64,000 nucleotides of DNA from Serratia sp. DD3. Lineage in GTDB: Bacteria; Pseudomonadota; Gammaproteobacteria; Enterobacterales; Enterobacteriaceae. Below are positions 45,455 through 55,756 of the stretch, piece after piece. The notes below the pieces were generated by a model. It did no database searches, had not been told where the DNA came from, and was given only the letters and a program-made list of their open reading frames with translations. Numbering within the stretch: position 1 is the stretch's first letter; every line of letters begins with the position of its first letter. The stretch lies in the NCBI RefSeq assembly GCF_000496755.2, contig NZ_AYKS02000044.1:1-64000 (forward strand), written 5' to 3'. A program made the translations under genes and the position numbers.

Positions 45455-45880
45455 CTAAATAACCTGAACCGTCATCTCTCCATGCGCTAAACAGTAACGC
45501 AGCCAATCAGCAAGAAACTGGTTAATTTGATGCTTTTCATCACGTTGATGTAACTTTTTATTCGGATAATCATAACTCGCTTTAAACCGATAGATCTGCT
45601 GGCTGGAACACACTTCCGCAACCATTGCATCATAATATAGCCGAACCGTCATCCTCGGCAGGCTCCAACTGTTGACTGCGGGCTGGACCTGCTCAATCTG
45701 CACTAAAGAGGTATAACGTGTACTTTCCATAATAGTCAAACGGTAGTGAACGCCATTAACCTGATAAGTAACGCTTTCATCAACTTCATCGTTATGTGGC
45801 AGCAAACGCCGCAATTGTGCGAAATTCATCGCGCACAATCTCATCATTTCAGGAAAATCAGGGGTATAGCGCTTTTGCAT
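45455..45880 (-). CDS. yqiB: DUF1249 protein YqiB
   Basis: 141 residues: [20 protein letters not shown] at the start and [19 protein letters not shown] near the end. Conserved gene of unknown function directly after nudF (no intergenic base) and before cpdA. Confidence 0.93.
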   Translation of the reverse strand: MQKRYTPDFPEMMRLCAMNFAQLRRLLPHNDEVDESVTYQVNGVHYRLTIMESTRYTSLVQIEQVQPAVNSWSLPRMTVRLYYDAMVAEVCSSQQIYRFKASYDYPNKKLHQRDEKHQINQFLADWLRYCLAHGEMTVQVI

Positions 45881-46513
45881 TTAGTTGTTCCATTCCGCTT
45901 TTAGCTGTTGATGGTGTAATGCCAACCACTGCAATGCAATCACTGAGGCCGCATTATCAATCACCCCTTCTTCAACCCAACGGTAAGCTTGCTCACGGCT
46001 GACCACATGAACGCGAATATCTTCATTCTCTTCAGGCAACCCGTGGATCCCTTCAGCCATTAGGGCATCCACTTCGCCGACCATAATCGACAAACGCTCA
46101 CTGGTCCCCCCTGGGCTTGCCAGATAATTCAATACCGGTTTGCAGCGCCCAACCACCACACCCGCCTCTTCTAACGCTTCACGGCGGCAAACCTCTTCAA
46201 CACTTTCCCCGGCTTCAATGATACCGGCCACCATTTCCAGTAGCCATGGAGTTTCAGACGTCTCAATGGCGGCGATACGTATCTGTTCAATCAACACCAC
46301 CTCGTCTCTTACCGGATCATAAGGTAACAAGACTGCCGCATGACCACGCTCTAAAATTTCGCGTGTTACCTCACCACTCATTTCACCATTGAACAGGCGA
46401 TGGCGAAACCGATATAAATTAAGGGAAAAAAAACCTCGGTATAGCGTCTCTCGTGCAATAATTTCTACCTCTTTCTTACCGAGAGTAACGGGGGAAGGTT
46501 GTGAACGGTTCAT
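45881..46513 (-). CDS. nudF: ADP-ribose diphosphatase
   Basis: 210 residues. Nudix box GIIEAGESVEEVCRREALEE-AGV fits GX5EX7REUXEEXGU. It hydrolyses ADP-ribose to AMP and ribose-5-phosphate. First gene of the nudF-yqiB-cpdA-yqiA-parE run, divergent from tolC. Confidence 0.95.
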   Translation of the reverse strand: MNRSQPSPVTLGKKEVEIIARETLYRGFFSLNLYRFRHRLFNGEMSGEVTREILERGHAAVLLPYDPVRDEVVLIEQIRIAAIETSETPWLLEMVAGIIEAGESVEEVCRREALEEAGVVVGRCKPVLNYLASPGGTSERLSIMVGEVDALMAEGIHGLPEENEDIRVHVVSREQAYRWVEEGVIDNAASVIALQWLALHHQQLKAEWNN

Positions 46514-46854
46514 GTGCCAATTCTCCTGTGCAATGATGCTAAGCTATGTTGGTAACAGAAACAGTAGGGCTATCCTGCCCTACTTTATGCTAGATTGTGA
46601 ACCATGATATGCAGATGATACCGATGCAAACAGCCAAGTGTCAGTTAACCTGGCAGCGAGAAAAGTAAAAGTTCTGTCAGATGGCACATTAAGTCACATT
46701 AAGTAAACTACAGTCTCTGCTAGAATTGGCAACTATTCGTCTATCGTCAGCACTAACGTATCTCGAACTGATACAAGTAGCAGTTCTACAACAAACTCAT
46801 GAGAGTTCACCTGTTATTTGAGATCGCCATATTGCTGCACAACAAGGAATGCAA
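46514..46854. promoter_or_regulatory. nudF-tolC divergent intergenic region
   Basis: 341 bp without a gene. It holds a hairpin GTAGGGC-TATCCT-GCCCTAC (46564-46583) and, at 46681-46699, GGCACATTAAGTCACATT, which loosely fits a marbox (GCAC then a YAAA-like half) as found before E. coli tolC. The fit is weak. Confidence 0.35.
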
Positions 46855-48282
46855 ATGAAAAAACTGCTCCCCTTTATTATCGGCCTGAGCCTGAGCGGCT
46901 TTAGTACCATGAGTTCAGCAGAAAACCTGCTACAAGTTTACAAACAGGCCAGGGAAAGTAACCCGGACCTGCGTAAAAGCGCCGCCGATCGTGATGCTGC
47001 CTATGAAGGTATCAATATTTCACGCAGCCCCTTGCTGCCGCAACTGGGACTCACCGCCGGGTATACGCATAACAGCGGTTTTCGTGATGCCAGCAATACC
47101 AACAGTAATACCACCGGCGGATCATTGGCGCTCACTCAGACCCTGTTTGACATGTCTAAATGGCGTGCCCTGACAATTCAGGAAAAAAGCGCCGGGATTA
47201 CTGATGTCGCCTACCAAACCTCAGCCCAACAGTTGATACTCAATACGGCGACAGCCTATTTTGACGTGCTACAAGCCATTGATTCGCTCTCTTTTACTCG
47301 GGCGAATAAATTGGCGGTTTACCGGACACTGGATCAAACTACCCAACGTTTTAACGTCGGCTTGGTGGCAATTACCGATGTGCAAGACGCCCGTGCCAAC
47401 TACGATACCGTTCTGGCCCAAGAAGTCACCGCACGTAACAATCTTGATAACGCATTAGAAGCATTACGCCAAATCACCGGCACCTATTACGCGGAACTCT
47501 CTTCACTGGATACGGGCAAGTTCACCACCAAGCGCCCAGATGCCGTCAACAATCTGTTGAAACAGGCTGAAAACCGTAACCTGAATCTATTATCTGCCCG
47601 TCTGAGCCAGGATTTGGCGCGCGAACAGATTAAAGCGGCACAGACAGGCTATATGCCAACCGTTGATTTAACCGCCTCCAGTGGGATCACCAATACCCGA
47701 ACTGGTGGTTCGCAAAACTACACACCTGACTCAGATATTGGTCAGAACAAGATTGGGGTTAATCTCAGCGTGCCAATCTATAACGGTGGGATAACCAACG
47801 CCCAAGTACAACAGGCGCAGTACAATTTTGTCGGGGCCAGTGAGCAGTTGGAAAGTGCGCACCGCAGTGTGATACAAACGGTTCGTTCCTCTTTCAACAA
47901 TATTTCTGCATCCATCAGTAGTATCAGTGCCTATAAGCAGGTAGAAGTCTCTGCCCAGAGCTCATTGGATGCAACAGAGGCCGGTTATGAGGTGGGAACA
48001 CGGACGATTGTTGACGTGTTGAATGCCACTACAGCGCTGTATAACGCCAAGCAACAGCTTTCCAAGGCACGCTACGACTATCTGACCAATCAGTTGAGAA
48101 TTCAATTGGCCCAGGGCACCTTGAATGAAAATGATCTGATGATGTTGAACGGAGCTTTGGGCAAACCGATCTCAACCTCGCCAGAGGCGGTCGCACCCTC
48201 AACGGCTGAGCAAGATGCCTATGCCGCTGGTGCCACCACCACCAGACCAGAAAACAGCCGCACCACCGCGCCAACCCGCTGA
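46855..48282 (+). CDS. tolC: Outer-membrane efflux channel TolC
   Basis: 475 residues from ATG 46855, chosen because AAGGA lies 7 bp before it; ATG 46849 is too close. Signal peptide KKLLPFIIGLSLSGFSTMSSA. The OEP repeats follow: NPDLRKSAADRDAAYEGI, LSQDLAREQIKAAQTGY, NFVGASEQLESAHRSV, LDATEAGYEVGTRTIVDV. TolC is the outer duct of AcrAB, EmrAB, MacAB and type I secretion. The C-terminal tail is short and Thr/Ala-rich, differing from E. coli. Confidence 0.95.
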   Translation: MKKLLPFIIGLSLSGFSTMSSAENLLQVYKQARESNPDLRKSAADRDAAYEGINISRSPLLPQLGLTAGYTHNSGFRDASNTNSNTTGGSLALTQTLFDMSKWRALTIQEKSAGITDVAYQTSAQQLILNTATAYFDVLQAIDSLSFTRANKLAVYRTLDQTTQRFNVGLVAITDVQDARANYDTVLAQEVTARNNLDNALEALRQITGTYYAELSSLDTGKFTTKRPDAVNNLLKQAENRNLNLLSARLSQDLAREQIKAAQTGYMPTVDLTASSGITNTRTGGSQNYTPDSDIGQNKIGVNLSVPIYNGGITNAQVQQAQYNFVGASEQLESAHRSVIQTVRSSFNNISASISSISAYKQVEVSAQSSLDATEAGYEVGTRTIVDVLNATTALYNAKQQLSKARYDYLTNQLRIQLAQGTLNENDLMMLNGALGKPISTSPEAVAPSTAEQDAYAAGATTTRPENSRTTAPTR

Positions 48283-48293
48283 TCACCTCCATC

Positions 48294-48319
48294 ACGGGGC
48301 TAGCCTTGGCTAGCTCCGT
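48294..48319 (+). terminator. tolC terminator
   Basis: ACGGGGCTAGCC-TT-GGCTAGCTCCGT pairs along 12 bp with one G-T, followed by TTTGTACTTTTT. Confidence 0.8.
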
Positions 48320-48424
48320 TTTGTACTTTTTGCTTAGCCCTTTTTGCTTAATACGTTGCTGCCCTCATTCTACTATTCAGTGTTATTATTCTCCTCCGAT
48401 GATTTCAAGGCTGGATAAGAACTG

Positions 48425-50374
48425 ATGGAGAACGCTTCTCGCTGGCAACGCCTGATCGCCGAAGGTACCCTAACACTAGCAGATCAACCCTCACCGGCCA
48501 TTTATGCTTCCTGGTTACGTTGCCGTACTCTGATGCAACCCACGGTCTGGAGAGCGCCTCACTGTGCGTTGGGGACCACTTTCAATTCCATCTTCCAGCG
48601 TAAAGACGACTTCATCACCCTCGGTCAGGCAGCATTAGAAGATGCTTGGGAATATATGGAGCAGCGTCATTGTGTGCTGATGATCCTCGATGAGAGCAAT
48701 TGTACACTCTGGCAATGTGGCGATGACACCACCCGTGAACAACTGCTCGAACTGGGTTTTACTGCTGGCGCATACTGGACGGAAGGGGATATTGGCACCA
48801 ATGCCCCTGCACTGGCAGTATCAGAAGGTCACCCAATACAAGTTTACGGGAGTGAGCATGTCCGCCAGGCATTGCACAATTGGTCATTTTGCGCCGCCCC
48901 GGTTTATGATAACAATGGTCGGCAGCGCGGTACGTTGGCACTCGGTTGCCAACTGGCTGACTCTAGTGCCAGCGACCTCTCACTGATCCTGGCCATTGCC
49001 AGAGAGATTGGTAACGCCCTGAGCGCCGATAGTTTGCTGGCTGAATCCAACCGCCATCTGAATCAGCTCAATGGATTGCTCGATAGCGTTGACGATGGCG
49101 TTATGGCTTGGGATCACCGTGGTTATCTGCAATACATCAACCACCGTGCCGCCACTATGCTGAAACTGCATGAACAGCAAAGCCAGGGTAAACCACTCTC
49201 TCAGTTGCTGACCTTGCCTGCGTTGCTGAACCGGGCTATTGCTCAACGCCAGGCATTGCAACATGTTGAAGTCACCTTCGAGAATCAGGGGCAGTTTATC
49301 GCCACCTTATTAACGCTTAAACCGATCCCTGATGGGGAACATTGCAGCTTTATTGCTCTGTTACATCCGTTTGAGCGGCTGCATCAATATGTCAGTAGCC
49401 AAATCAGCCGGGTGAGTCACACCTTCGAACAGATGCCTTCAGGTACACAAGAGATGCGCCGCTTGATCCGCTATGGTCAGCAAGCGGCTAAAGGCCATCA
49501 CCCTATTTTGCTGTGTGGTGAAGAAGGCGTAGGTAAAGAGCTGGTGAGTCAATCTATTCATAACGCCAGCGACAGGGCGGCTGGGCCCTATATCGCGCTG
49601 AATTGCCAGTTACTGCCAGAAGAACAAGGGCTAAAAGAACTGCTGGGTAGTGATGCTAGTGAAGAGGAAGCGGGTCAGCTCAGCAAATTTGAACTGGCCA
49701 ACGGGGGTACGCTGTATCTTGAGCAGATCGAATATCTGCCGCTGACGATGCAATCCGCCCTGTTACAGATTTTAAAAACCGGCGTGGTCATGCGTATGAA
49801 TTCCAGTCACGTGATCCCGGTGAATGTCCGGGTGATTGCCGCCAGCGCTGCTAATCTGCCAGTCTTGGTGCAACAGAATCGTTTCCGCCGCCAACTGTTC
49901 TATAGTCTGCAGGCATTCGAAATTCAAATCCCGCCACTACGTCAGCGCCTTAGTGACATTCCATTGCTGGTACTCCACCATCTACGTGCGTTGGAACAAC
50001 ACTTTCAATGCCGCTTTCGGGTGGATGATGAAGTGATGACTCAATTAGGATTGTATCTGTGGCCAGGGAACGATTTAGAACTGAAAGGGGTGATAGAGCG
50101 TGCGGCCATGATTTGCCACAATCATCATATTCAACTGGCGGATTTACCCTCTCACTTACTCAGTCAACAACCCTTACTGGAAAGTGATACGCAACCCGTC
50201 ATGCCCTTGTTGACGCTGGCAGAAATGGAACGGCAGGCTATTATCCGTGTGGCGAATGTCAGCCATGGGCAACTCAATGAGATGGCGCAGCTACTGGGGA
50301 TCAGCCGCACCACTCTCTGGCGGAAAATCAAACAACTGCAAATTGATATCCGCCAGTTCAAACAGCGTGCTTAA
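48425..50374 (+). CDS. dhaR: DhaR activator of dihydroxyacetone metabolism
   Basis: 649 residues. N-terminal GAF-type sensor region (~40-190), PAS-like centre (LNGLLDSVDDGVMAWDHRGY), AAA+ region (LCGEEGVGKELVSQSIHNAS Walker A; ANGGTLYLEQIEYL) lacking the GAFTGA loop, and a Fis-type HTH at the end (LNEMAQLLGISRTTLWRKIK). As in E. coli DhaR, the missing loop argues for action with sigma-70, controlled by binding DhaK or DhaL. It is convergent with dhaM, overlapping 4 bp, not divergent from dhaK as in E. coli. Confidence 0.93.
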   Translation: MENASRWQRLIAEGTLTLADQPSPAIYASWLRCRTLMQPTVWRAPHCALGTTFNSIFQRKDDFITLGQAALEDAWEYMEQRHCVLMILDESNCTLWQCGDDTTREQLLELGFTAGAYWTEGDIGTNAPALAVSEGHPIQVYGSEHVRQALHNWSFCAAPVYDNNGRQRGTLALGCQLADSSASDLSLILAIAREIGNALSADSLLAESNRHLNQLNGLLDSVDDGVMAWDHRGYLQYINHRAATMLKLHEQQSQGKPLSQLLTLPALLNRAIAQRQALQHVEVTFENQGQFIATLLTLKPIPDGEHCSFIALLHPFERLHQYVSSQISRVSHTFEQMPSGTQEMRRLIRYGQQAAKGHHPILLCGEEGVGKELVSQSIHNASDRAAGPYIALNCQLLPEEQGLKELLGSDASEEEAGQLSKFELANGGTLYLEQIEYLPLTMQSALLQILKTGVVMRMNSSHVIPVNVRVIAASAANLPVLVQQNRFRRQLFYSLQAFEIQIPPLRQRLSDIPLLVLHHLRALEQHFQCRFRVDDEVMTQLGLYLWPGNDLELKGVIERAAMICHNHHIQLADLPSHLLSQQPLLESDTQPVMPLLTLAEMERQAIIRVANVSHGQLNEMAQLLGISRTTLWRKIKQLQIDIRQFKQRA

Positions 50375-51801
50375 TGACTCAGCTGTAATGTTCCACGCGC
50401 TGCATCCAACATTGCCTTCTGGCCGCTGTGGGTTTTGTTCATGCACTCTTCTACGCCAACAACCATCGGTATCCCCATGGTTTTAGCCAAAATAGCCGCA
50501 TGAGACAACGCACTACCGCCACTCAGGCAAATACCCAGTACCCGGCGACGTTCCAGCATCACCACCTCTGAAGGCATCAATTCATCCGTCACCAGAATCG
50601 AAGGCTCACTGAGTGTGATCGCTTGAATCGGCTGCTGTTGCAGGTGGCATAAGCTACGGCGCAAGACATCACGCACGTCCAGTTCACGTGCCCGCAAATA
50701 GTCATCATCCAATGCCCGGTAATCAGCGGCTACCTGCTCCAGCTCCTGTTGCCATGCCTGTTCAGCGGTACATAGCTGTTCGGCAATACGGTTATAGGCT
50801 GCCTGCTGCAGGTCAGGATCATCAAGTAACATACTGTGCGCGGCAAAGATCGCCGCCTGTGTGCTACCGATAAGCTGAGCCGCATGATCCGCCAGTTGGT
50901 CAAGGTCATTGAGCGTGTGCTGCAGTGCAGTACGCAGACGCTGTTGCTCATTGAGCACGTCATCAACACCTATCTTGCGCGACTCGACTTGAGGCCAAAA
51001 ACTGCGGTTTTGGAATATCGGACCGCTGATCACACTTTCCGCCACCGGAATACCATGCAACGAAGGCTGCTGTTGCTCGGAAACCGTTTCACCGAAATGC
51101 TGTTCCGCCAATACTTTGAAAGCAGCCAGGGCTTCATCTGCCTGGTTACCATCAGCAATCAGACGGATAGTATCACCATGACGAACCTGTAACATCGCCA
51201 GTTGATTCAGGCTACGTGGGTTGGCACACTGCCCCTGTTTTTCCAGCACCAGTTCAGCATCAAAGGGCGCTAATGCCTCTGCCAAGCGAGCGGCAGGGCG
51301 GGCATGTAACCCATGTGGATTCTGCACCTGCCAACTCAGGCTCTTACCCTGATTCAATGGCAGACTTATCGGTTTGCTGGCAACGGGCTGTTCACCCAGT
51401 TGTGCCTGTTTACCCTGTAACGCACCCTGCGCTTCCGCCAGCACCTGTTCCAGGTTACCGCCGGCATTGGCCGCCACAACGGCAGCCAAAGTCCCTTCAA
51501 CCAAAGGGGCTGAGCACAATGTCACTCGTGCAGACAATTCTGGATCAAGCAGTTCCAGTGCGGTTTCAGCACTCAATAGCGCACTGCCAAGATCCATCAG
51601 CACAACGATCCCGGCCGCATCAGACACCGATTCGATCGCTTCCATCACCTTAATCGCATCGGTACCGATCGGGTGTTCTTCATCATCAACCCCCGCCGCC
51701 AGTGCCAGTTTACACCCCTCGCTGTTCATCATCTGACGGGCAAGCTGCTCAATACCTTGAGCCAACCGAGCACTGTGCGAAACCACAACAATATTAATCA
51801 T
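50371..51801 (-). CDS. dhaM: PTS-dependent dihydroxyacetone kinase, phosphotransferase subunit DhaM
   Basis: 476 residues in three parts: an EIIA-like domain with the phospho-His in VVVSHSARLAQG (~1-130), HPr with NPHGLHARPAARLAEAL (~160-240), and the N-terminal half of enzyme I with SGGSALSHAAILAKTMGIP (~245-476). It passes phosphate from PEP to ADP on DhaL. It overlaps the dhaL stop by 4 bp. The enzyme-I part ends early, as in E. coli DhaM. Confidence 0.95.
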   Translation of the reverse strand: MINIVVVSHSARLAQGIEQLARQMMNSEGCKLALAAGVDDEEHPIGTDAIKVMEAIESVSDAAGIVVLMDLGSALLSAETALELLDPELSARVTLCSAPLVEGTLAAVVAANAGGNLEQVLAEAQGALQGKQAQLGEQPVASKPISLPLNQGKSLSWQVQNPHGLHARPAARLAEALAPFDAELVLEKQGQCANPRSLNQLAMLQVRHGDTIRLIADGNQADEALAAFKVLAEQHFGETVSEQQQPSLHGIPVAESVISGPIFQNRSFWPQVESRKIGVDDVLNEQQRLRTALQHTLNDLDQLADHAAQLIGSTQAAIFAAHSMLLDDPDLQQAAYNRIAEQLCTAEQAWQQELEQVAADYRALDDDYLRARELDVRDVLRRSLCHLQQQPIQAITLSEPSILVTDELMPSEVVMLERRRVLGICLSGGSALSHAAILAKTMGIPMVVGVEECMNKTHSGQKAMLDAARGTLQLSH

Positions 51802-52436
51802 CCAGCAGCCCCCACGACTTCAGCCAATGTTTGCATCATCAACATGGCGGAAGTCGCACCCGGATCCTGGTGGCCAATACTACGCTCCCCAAGATAGCTA
51901 GCACGCCCTTTACGGGCCTGCATGGTGATGGTGGCTTGTGCTGCTTGTTCGGCACGTACTGCAGCTTGTTGCAACGCTTGTGGCAGACTCAACTGCTGTT
52001 CTAGTGACTGGTTCAGGCTCTCTACCACCGGCCCCCAGACATCACACATGGTTTTATCGCCCGGTTCGGCTTTACCACGCATCATGACCCCTTCAGCCCC
52101 TTCCTGGATCATCTGCTTCAATTCCGCCAGATCCAGACTCTGCTTGGCATTAGCCTCTTGAGCAGCACGGATAAAGAAGGTACCAAACAGCGGGCCACTG
52201 GCGCCCCCGACACTGGAAAGCAGCGTCATACCGGTATTCTTGAGAATAAAGCCGATATCCTTGTCCGCCACAGAAGGCAGTTTCTCTACCACCTTGTTAA
52301 AACCACGGTTCATGTTCAGGCCATGGTCGCCATCACCGATATCGGTATCCAACTGGGTCAGAAAATCACGCTCACGGGTAAACACTTCACCGCACTGCAT
52401 CAACCACTCGACAACCTGTTGTTTGCTTAACGTCAT
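51798..52436 (-). CDS. dhaL: Dihydroxyacetone kinase subunit DhaL
   Basis: 212 residues from ATG 52436 (TLSKQQVVEWLMQ); a start at 52490 would run into dhaK. The Mg-ADP site is DTDIGDGDHGLNMNRGF, and SVGGASGPLFGTFFI forms the phosphate loop. It holds a tightly bound ADP that is rephosphorylated by DhaM. 11 bp after dhaK. Confidence 0.95.
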   Translation of the reverse strand: MTLSKQQVVEWLMQCGEVFTRERDFLTQLDTDIGDGDHGLNMNRGFNKVVEKLPSVADKDIGFILKNTGMTLLSSVGGASGPLFGTFFIRAAQEANAKQSLDLAELKQMIQEGAEGVMMRGKAEPGDKTMCDVWGPVVESLNQSLEQQLSLPQALQQAAVRAEQAAQATITMQARKGRASYLGERSIGHQDPGATSAMLMMQTLAEVVGAAG

Positions 52437-52447
52437 CTTTCTGCTCC

Positions 52448-53518
52448 TCAGCCCCAGCACAGCGCAGGGGTTTTCACCGGCGCATCCCATAGTGACAACA
52501 ACTCATCATCCACTTGCAGTAAGGTGATGGAAACACCCTGCATATCCAGCGAAGTACAGTACGAGCCAATCAGATTACGTTCGATGGTGATCCCGGCTTC
52601 CGCACAGCGTTCAACCAGGCGATGATAGACACCGTACAGCTCGGAAACCGGCGTTGCCCCCAGGTTGTTCACCAGGGCAATGACTCGGTCACCTCGGGTC
52701 AGTGCACGCTTACTCTGCTGCTGATCAAGCCATTCACCGGCTTGACGATCCCAAACACGGACCGTGCGCTGATAAGGACCATGCTCAATCAGGGTATGGA
52801 ACATTTCATCCACGGTATTATCAAGGGAAGTGAACAAGCGCCGTTCGATGCCCGGTTCACCATGGATGCCGACACCGAACTCCATCTCATTATCCGCTAA
52901 AATAAACGATGGCTTACCGGCTGCTGGCACAGTGCACGCACCTAACGCAACCCCAAGAGAGTGCCCTTGATTGTTGATTTTGTGGCCCAGCGCCACTATC
53001 GCATCCAGGTCATCCCCTCTGACTGCCGCAGCACCGAGCAGTTTTTCCATCAGCACCGTGTTGGCTACACCACGCCGCCCAGCGGTAAACAGACTATCTT
53101 TAACTGCCACATCGTCATCAACCAGCACGGTGGCTACCGCAACACCGCTGTCATGCAGCAATTCGGTCGCGGTCTCAAAATTCAATACATCACCGGTATA
53201 GTTCTTGATGATGAGCAATACGCCGGCACCACCATCAATCGCCAGACCACAGTCATACATTTTGTCAGGCGTAGGTGAGGTAAAAATCTCCCCAGGGCAA
53301 GCGCCATCAAGCATCCCTTCACCGACAAAACCGCAGTGCATTGGCTCATGACCACTGCCACCACCAGAGAGAATCGCCACTTTCCCCATGGTCGGGCCTG
53401 CTTTGCGGGTGACAAATAACGGCTCCTGATGGACGACCAGTTCTGGATGTGCTTCTGCTATCCCCAGTAACTGTTCGTCAAGTACTGACTCAACTTTATT
53501 GATAAGTTTTTTCACCAT
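52448..53518 (-). CDS. dhaK: Dihydroxyacetone kinase subunit DhaK
   Basis: 356 residues. Substrate-binding parts: SGGGSGHEPMH, GRRGVANTVLMEKLLGAAA and GVGIHGEPGIERR with the His that binds dihydroxyacetone covalently. It forms dihydroxyacetone phosphate with DhaL. First of dhaKLM, 131 bp after gldA on the same strand. Confidence 0.96.
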   Translation of the reverse strand: MVKKLINKVESVLDEQLLGIAEAHPELVVHQEPLFVTRKAGPTMGKVAILSGGGSGHEPMHCGFVGEGMLDGACPGEIFTSPTPDKMYDCGLAIDGGAGVLLIIKNYTGDVLNFETATELLHDSGVAVATVLVDDDVAVKDSLFTAGRRGVANTVLMEKLLGAAAVRGDDLDAIVALGHKINNQGHSLGVALGACTVPAAGKPSFILADNEMEFGVGIHGEPGIERRLFTSLDNTVDEMFHTLIEHGPYQRTVRVWDRQAGEWLDQQQSKRALTRGDRVIALVNNLGATPVSELYGVYHRLVERCAEAGITIERNLIGSYCTSLDMQGVSITLLQVDDELLSLWDAPVKTPALCWG

Positions 53519-53649
53519 TCATTCCTCGATTGGCAACAGCAAGTCCCAGAAGTACGCCCGCTATTGTCATGCAAACTGTAGGGGTCATGACTTGCCCAAT
53601 CCTTGGGCGTTGTTTCATCCCTGACCCATCAATTGATGGCTGTTAGGGA

Positions 53650-54750
53650 TTACTCCCCCTGGAGCCAGGCGGTACCCAGCTTATCGGCAGTCAAAATAGC
53701 GGCCAGCACCATATCTGGTGTTACGGTGAATGGCATGTTGTGAATGGTTTCACCTTTGGCGCAACTCGCCTCTGCCACTTTGCTGATCTTCTCTTTCAGC
53801 TCACCCTTGACGCCCATTTGAGCCAGTGTGATCGGCAACCCTACCTGCTGGCAGAAATCCATCACGGTTTCAATCTGCTCCATGGAGCTGTTTTGCAATA
53901 CCAACTGAGACAGGGTACCGAATGCCACTTTCTCACCGTGATACAGGTGGTGACACTCTTCCAGCACGGTGAAACCGTTATGGATGGCGTGTGCAGCGGC
54001 CAAACCACTACTTTCAAAACCAATCCCACTCAGGTAGGTATTGGCTTCAATAACGCGTTCTACGGCTTCGGTAACCACACCCGATTCTGCCGCTAACTTG
54101 GCTTTAACGCCCTCGGCCAGCAAGGTGTCATAGCAAAGACGGGCCAGGTTAAGTGCTGCCAGAGTCGATTTCCCCCCTGCCATACTGGTGGCCTGGGAAT
54201 CTAAACACGCTTTGGCTTCAAAATAAGTCGAAAGTGCATCCCCCATCCCCGCTACCAGCAGACGAACCGGTGCTTTAGCAATAATGGCACTGTCCATCAC
54301 CACCATATTGGGGTTGGCTGGGTAGATCAGATACTCTTCGAACTCACCCGAATCGGTGTAGATCACCGACAAAGCACTGGTCGGTGCATCGGTTGATGCA
54401 ATGGTAGGCATCAATACCACTGGCAAATGTTGGAAGTAGGCAACCGCCTTGGCAGTATCCAGGGTTTTACCCCCACCGATGCCAATCACGCCTTTGCAGC
54501 CATGCTTCTGTAACTCTTCGCCCAAACGCTTGATTTCTTTATGGCTACATTCACCATTGAAAACACAGGCGTGATTTTTCACCCCTTGTTGCTGCAGACT
54601 GCCCAGAACGGTCTCACCGACCAGTTTCATCACGAAATCGTCGGCAATCACAAAGTAATTATCGGCAAGTGATTTAGCATATTCACCAACAGAGGCTGAG
54701 GCATTTGGACCTTGAATGTATTTGCTTGGTGATTGAATGATTCTCAACAT
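53650..54750 (-). CDS. gldA: Glycerol dehydrogenase
   Basis: 366 residues of the iron/zinc alcohol dehydrogenase family: [17 protein letters not shown] (NAD), zinc ligands in [26 protein letters not shown] and [11 protein letters not shown]. It oxidises glycerol to dihydroxyacetone, which DhaKLM phosphorylates, giving a complete anaerobic glycerol route in one strand-wise cluster. A strong operator-like repeat lies upstream. Confidence 0.96.
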   Translation of the reverse strand: MLRIIQSPSKYIQGPNASASVGEYAKSLADNYFVIADDFVMKLVGETVLGSLQQQGVKNHACVFNGECSHKEIKRLGEELQKHGCKGVIGIGGGKTLDTAKAVAYFQHLPVVLMPTIASTDAPTSALSVIYTDSGEFEEYLIYPANPNMVVMDSAIIAKAPVRLLVAGMGDALSTYFEAKACLDSQATSMAGGKSTLAALNLARLCYDTLLAEGVKAKLAAESGVVTEAVERVIEANTYLSGIGFESSGLAAAHAIHNGFTVLEECHHLYHGEKVAFGTLSQLVLQNSSMEQIETVMDFCQQVGLPITLAQMGVKGELKEKISKVAEASCAKGETIHNMPFTVTPDMVLAAILTADKLGTAWLQGE

Positions 54751-54886
54751 AACTGACTCCTTGAAGGAAAGTTAACGATTGTAATGTTCAGGTATCGGCT
54801 TAAAGCAGATGCATTTCAATACCTGCATCTTGGTGTATTCCCGACTATACGTCCTGCATACGGTCCGGCGAATAGCAGTAAAAAAC

Positions 54887-54933
54887 GTTACGTAATGGAA
54901 CACTCTACGCCTAAAAATGTTCCATTATGTAAC
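54887..54933. promoter_or_regulatory. Candidate operator upstream of gldA
   Basis: GTTACGTAATGGAACA (54887-54902) and TGTTCCATTATGTAAC (54918-54933) are inverted copies with 15 of 16 matches across a 15-bp spacer. It lies 137-183 bp before gldA and about 160 bp before ygiB. It is the best candidate for the DhaR site of the gldA-dhaKLM operon; no similar repeat precedes dhaK. Confidence 0.6.
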
Positions 54934-55093
54934 ATTAAAATGTTATTTTTACCCATAAAGCGAACTGGCGCACACACCAACGTATAACTGCGTAAAGAGA
55001 CCATTTCAGCTTTAATTGTGAACGTATTTCCCCTATCCTTACGGACAATAACTGAGTAACGGCGAATACCGCCTGAATGACGGGATAACAACC

Positions 55094-55753
55094 ATGAAAC
55101 GGACAAAACAAATCAACCAAGAAACCTTCCGCAAATCCTGGCGCAACTACCGTGTTGCACCGGTAGCTTTGGCAATCAGCGCAGTCTTTATGTTGGCTGG
55201 CTGCGAACAAGCGGATGAAACCGTCTCTTTATACCAAAACGCTGACGATTGTTCCCACGCGAATCCATCAATGAGTGAACAATGTACCACCGCCTACAAT
55301 AATGCCCTGAAAGAAGCAGAGAAAACCGCCCCAAAATATGCCAACCGTGAAGATTGCGTTGCCGAATTTGGTGAGTCGCAATGTACTCAGGCTCCGGCTC
55401 AGGCAGGCATGGCAGCACAATCACAAAGCAGCGGCAGCTTCTGGATGCCACTGATGGCTGGCTATATGATGGGCCGTATGATGGGTGGCGGTTATGCCCA
55501 ACAACCGCTCTTTACCTCTAAAAATGCCGCCAGCCCGGCAAATGGCAAGTTCGTTGATGCCAGCGGCAAGAATTATGGTGCGGCAACCGCGGGTGGCCGT
55601 ACCATGACGGTGCCGAAAACCGCCATGGCCCCCAAACCTGCAGTAACCAACACCATCACCCGTGGTGGCTTTGGTGAAACCGTTGCCAAACAAACCAGTA
55701 TGCAGCGCAGCAGTAGCGCTAGCTCTTCGAGCTCACGCAGCATGGGCGGTTAA
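55094..55753 (+). CDS. ygiB: DUF1190 protein YgiB (probable lipoprotein)
   Basis: 219 residues. After a basic N-terminus ([20 protein letters not shown]) comes a hydrophobic stretch ending in MLAGCEQAD, a lipobox (LAGC). The rest is low-complexity with Ser/Gly at the end and [14 protein letters not shown] repeats ([14 protein letters not shown]). Function unknown; always paired with ygiC. Confidence 0.92.
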   Translation: MKRTKQINQETFRKSWRNYRVAPVALAISAVFMLAGCEQADETVSLYQNADDCSHANPSMSEQCTTAYNNALKEAEKTAPKYANREDCVAEFGESQCTQAPAQAGMAAQSQSSGSFWMPLMAGYMMGRMMGGGYAQQPLFTSKNAASPANGKFVDASGKNYGAATAGGRTMTVPKTAMAPKPAVTNTITRGGFGETVAKQTSMQRSSSASSSSSRSMGG

Positions 55754-55756
55754 TGC

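Noticed and set aside
49490..49900. Sigma-54 activation by DhaR
   Set aside because: The AAA+ region lacks the GAFTGA loop, as in E. coli DhaR, so sigma-54 dependence is not supported.
54935..55210. Minus-strand frames opposite the start of ygiB
   Set aside because: No start context, and they overlap the ygiB promoter and signal region.
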